From JBEHWX01 sp048498995 (GTDB taxonomy: Bacteria > Bacteroidota > Ignavibacteria > OLB7), in contig JBEHWX010000168.1 in NCBI GenBank assembly GCA_048498995.1, forward strand, positions 1-7,164: a stretch of 7,164 nt of DNA. The letters run 5' to 3'. Positions 5,355 to 7,164 of this stretch are shown here, in pieces. Both the position numbers and the translations under genes were made by a program. The first letter of the stretch is position 1. Each line of letters begins with the position of its first letter. The notes under the pieces are model-generated. The model was not told the origin of the DNA and searched no databases. It was given only the letters and a program-made list of their open reading frames with translations.

Positions 5355-6905
5355 TCAGCGGACGAGCCGCATCGCGCGAACCTCCGTCCGGCCGCCGGCG
5401 CGGAGGCGGTAGAAGTAGCTGCCGGCCGGAGCGTCCGGCAGGCGCACCTCGGCAACGTAGCTCCCCGGCTCGCGCATCTCGTCCACCGGCGTGTCGACCA
5501 CGCGGCCGAGCGCGTCGATCACCTGGAGCGTAACGCGGGTCCGGGCCGGAACGGCGTAGCGGATGGTGGTGCCGTCGCGGAACGGATTCGGGTAGTTCTG
5601 CGCCAGCGTGAGCGCGGCGTCGCCGGCATCGGCGTCGGCAACGGAGGCCACGGCGCGGTAGACCTCGGTCAGCAGCGCGTTGGTGGCGGTTGTGGTGCCG
5701 GCGTCGTAGGAGGTGTGGAAGGAGTTGGCCACCACGGCCACGGTAACGCTGTCGGCCGGGATCGTCATCACGATCGAGCTGTAGCCGAGCACGCCGCCGG
5801 TGTGGAAGTACGCGGTCTTCCCCTTGTAGTCGGTGCGGAACACCGCCAGCCCCACATCCCCCAGATCATCGTTCGGATCATGGACCGTGGTGAACGCCTT
5901 CTCCATCGTCTCGGCCGAAAGGAGGTGTCCACCCCAGAGCGCGTTCCCCCAGCGGGCAAGGTCGGCAGCGGTGGAGACCATGCCGCCGGCGGTCCAGGCG
6001 CTGCTGAGCGCGGCCGTGGTCGGGATGTCGGAGATATCCTTCTGCACGGTCGGGTCGGTGGCATCGAAGCCGATGGACCATCCGTGCGCCAGCTCTCCCT
6101 TCACCTCGTCATCCCAGGCGGCGTAGGTGGCGTCGAGTCCGAGCGGCGTGAGGAATCGGCGATGGAGCTCCTCGCCGATGCTCTTGCCGGTCAGCTTCTC
6201 GGCGATCATCCCGAGCAGCACGTAGTTGGTGTTCGAGTACTGGATGTCGGTCCCCGGCGCGAAGATCGGCGCATGGACCAGGGTGAGGATCTCCTCCGGC
6301 GTCCACTTGTGGGTCGGCTGGTAGAAGTAGGCGTCGAGCAGGAGCGTCTGGGCCGTGTCGTTGTTGAGATAGTCGAACAGCCCGCTGGCATGCGTCATCA
6401 GCTCGCGGATCGTGATGCTGTCGGCGATGTTGGCGTTGCCGGGGAGGAACTTGCCGACGGTATCGTCCAGCGAGATCTTCCCCTCGTCGATCAGCTGCAG
6501 GATCACCGCGCCGGTGAAGGTCTTGGAGACGCTGCCGATCTCGAAGCGCATGGCCGGCGTGATCGGGTGGCCGCTGTCGGAGGTGCCGGTAACGCCGACC
6601 CACTGTCCGAGTCCGGGAGCGATCACGCTGGCCTGGAGGCCGCGCCGCGCCTTGACCCTGACGGCGGTGAGCGCCTTGTCGAGCGCCTTCTGCAGCCGCG
6701 TGGGGAGCGTGGTATCGACGGCGCCAACGCGGCCGGCCGGAAGCGATCCCGGCTCCCCCTGGAACCGTCCCGGAGGATCGGCGATCGGGGAGAGCGCGTG
6801 GAAGGTCGCCGGCACCCGGGCGCTCTGCGCGCCGGCCGACGATGGGAAGAGGCATATCGAGGCGGCCAGGAAGGCGATGGCCGCGAATCCGTAGCGAGTT
6901 GACAT
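5355..6905 (-). CDS. Exported serine beta-lactamase-family hydrolase with C-terminal sorting domain
   Basis: The 516-residue precursor begins with a signal peptide (hydrophobic core about 7-20, likely cut after AGA near residue 26). A serine beta-lactamase/class C penicillin-binding-type domain (about 65-420) follows. Its three catalytic motifs are present: S125-V-S-K128, Y223-S-N225 and H368-T-G370. Relatives include D-alanyl-D-alanine carboxypeptidases, esterases and peptidases, so resistance to beta-lactams should not be assumed. Residues 433-516 form an Ig-like tail starting LAQNYPNPF and ending RAMRLVR, matching type IX secretion or FlgD-like C-terminal domains; it predicts export and surface attachment or release. 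An in-frame ATG at 7010 would place a long polar stretch before the signal peptide, so 6905 is chosen; GGAG lies 10 bases upstream. It is convergent with the glycosyltransferase gene. Confidence 0.92.
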   Translation of the reverse strand: MSTRYGFAAIAFLAASICLFPSSAGAQSARVPATFHALSPIADPPGRFQGEPGSLPAGRVGAVDTTLPTRLQKALDKALTAVRVKARRGLQASVIAPGLGQWVGVTGTSDSGHPITPAMRFEIGSVSKTFTGAVILQLIDEGKISLDDTVGKFLPGNANIADSITIRELMTHASGLFDYLNNDTAQTLLLDAYFYQPTHKWTPEEILTLVHAPIFAPGTDIQYSNTNYVLLGMIAEKLTGKSIGEELHRRFLTPLGLDATYAAWDDEVKGELAHGWSIGFDATDPTVQKDISDIPTTAALSSAWTAGGMVSTAADLARWGNALWGGHLLSAETMEKAFTTVHDPNDDLGDVGLAVFRTDYKGKTAYFHTGGVLGYSSIVMTIPADSVTVAVVANSFHTSYDAGTTTATNALLTEVYRAVASVADADAGDAALTLAQNYPNPFRDGTTIRYAVPARTRVTLQVIDALGRVVDTPVDEMREPGSYVAEVRLPDAPAGSYFYRLRAGGRTEVRAMRLVR

Positions 6906-7164
6906 GAGCAAGGGGCTCCGGTTGTAGGTCAGGGGAGAACGACCGTGGGGAACGATCCGCCGGGAGGCGGTTCCGGCTGAAACGGGGGCGGCACCGGAAA
7001 GTTCCGGCACGCGCCGATCGGCAGGCTCATCGAGCCGTGTGGATCTGAAGACACGGGACCGGCCGGGAAGGTTTCCCCGGGAAGGTTTCCCGAACGGCTT
7101 CCGGGGTGGGAGAGCGTGGGGATACGCGCCTCGCGAGCGCCGCCCCGATCCGAAACGGGCCGCG
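6906..7164 (-). other. Non-coding upstream region of the hydrolase gene
   Basis: No credible gene is seen on either strand in these 259 bases. The frame of the hydrolase stays open up to 7010 but lacks a sensible N-terminus there. Small inverted repeats cluster here: CCGGAA-AG-TTCCGG (6994-7007), GGCTC-ATC-GAGCC (7024-7036) and CCGTGT/ACACGG around a ten-base loop (7035-7056), besides the tandem repeat at 7063-7090. They could be operator sites or leader-RNA structure. No recognisable -10/-35 pair and no known riboswitch pattern was found. Confidence 0.5.
7063..7090. repeat. 14-bp tandem repeat with internal dyad
   Basis: CCGGGAAGGTTTCC occurs twice without a gap (7063-7076 and 7077-7090). 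Each unit contains GGGAA-GGT-TTCCC-type symmetry (using the following C), so two operator-like dyads lie 14 bases apart, about 160-185 bases before the hydrolase start. A role as a binding site for a dimeric regulator is possible but unproven. Confidence 0.75.

Noticed and set aside
5715..6902. 395-codon plus-strand frame opposite the hydrolase gene
   Set aside because: Arg/Gly/Val/Asp-rich shadow of the well-supported minus-strand hydrolase.
5355..6905. A beta-lactam resistance gene
   Set aside because: The motifs show the broad serine beta-lactamase/class C PBP family, which includes many carboxypeptidases and esterases; the sequence does not identify a true lactamase.
7021..7164. Riboswitch or small RNA before the hydrolase gene
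   Set aside because: Short hairpins are present but no conserved riboswitch core could be recognised, and no promoter defines a transcript.

Overview
The window is GC-rich DNA with dense coding and no sign of phage, plasmid, insertion sequence, CRISPR array, rRNA or tRNA. The best clue to the organism is the C-terminal domain of the last gene. It begins with a QNYPNPF motif and ends in a short basic tail, the type IX secretion / FlgD-like tail seen in the Fibrobacteres-Chlorobi-Bacteroidetes (FCB) superphylum and nearby candidate phyla. With the high GC this fits lineages such as Rhodothermota or Candidatus Eisenbacteria. The group is an inference; nothing in the window fixes the species.

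Layout from left to right. A 26-bp direct repeat pair with a 20-bp perfect palindrome between its copies (1-86) sits at the 3' end of a minus-strand NFACT-family gene (80-1735), a relative of the ribosome quality-control factor RqcH/Rqc2. The NFACT gene diverges, across about 180 bp holding a minus-strand TATAAT box, from a plus-strand gene for a membrane-anchored RsbU/SpoIIE-type PP2C phosphatase (1918-3180). After a strong hairpin come a 69-residue two-helix membrane protein (3279-3488) and a 550-residue polytopic GT-C-type glycosyltransferase (3544-5196). The last two are joined by a possible 20-codon bridging ORF that overlaps both neighbours by ATGA. A bidirectional terminator (5280-5315) separates the glycosyltransferase from a convergent minus-strand gene for a secreted serine beta-lactamase-family hydrolase with a C-terminal sorting domain (5355-6905). 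The last 259 bases are the non-coding upstream region of that hydrolase and hold several small dyads.

How the genes work together: there is no clear pathway. The small membrane protein and the glycosyltransferase look like one transcription unit, possibly also read from the phosphatase gene. Cell-envelope functions (membrane phosphatase, GT-C enzyme, exported hydrolase) dominate, but a shared role is only a guess. I found no convincing undescribed multi-gene system. The most distinctive signals are at small scale: sequence duplications at several gene ends or junctions, the double-ATGA bridge, and the altered motifs in the NFACT protein.
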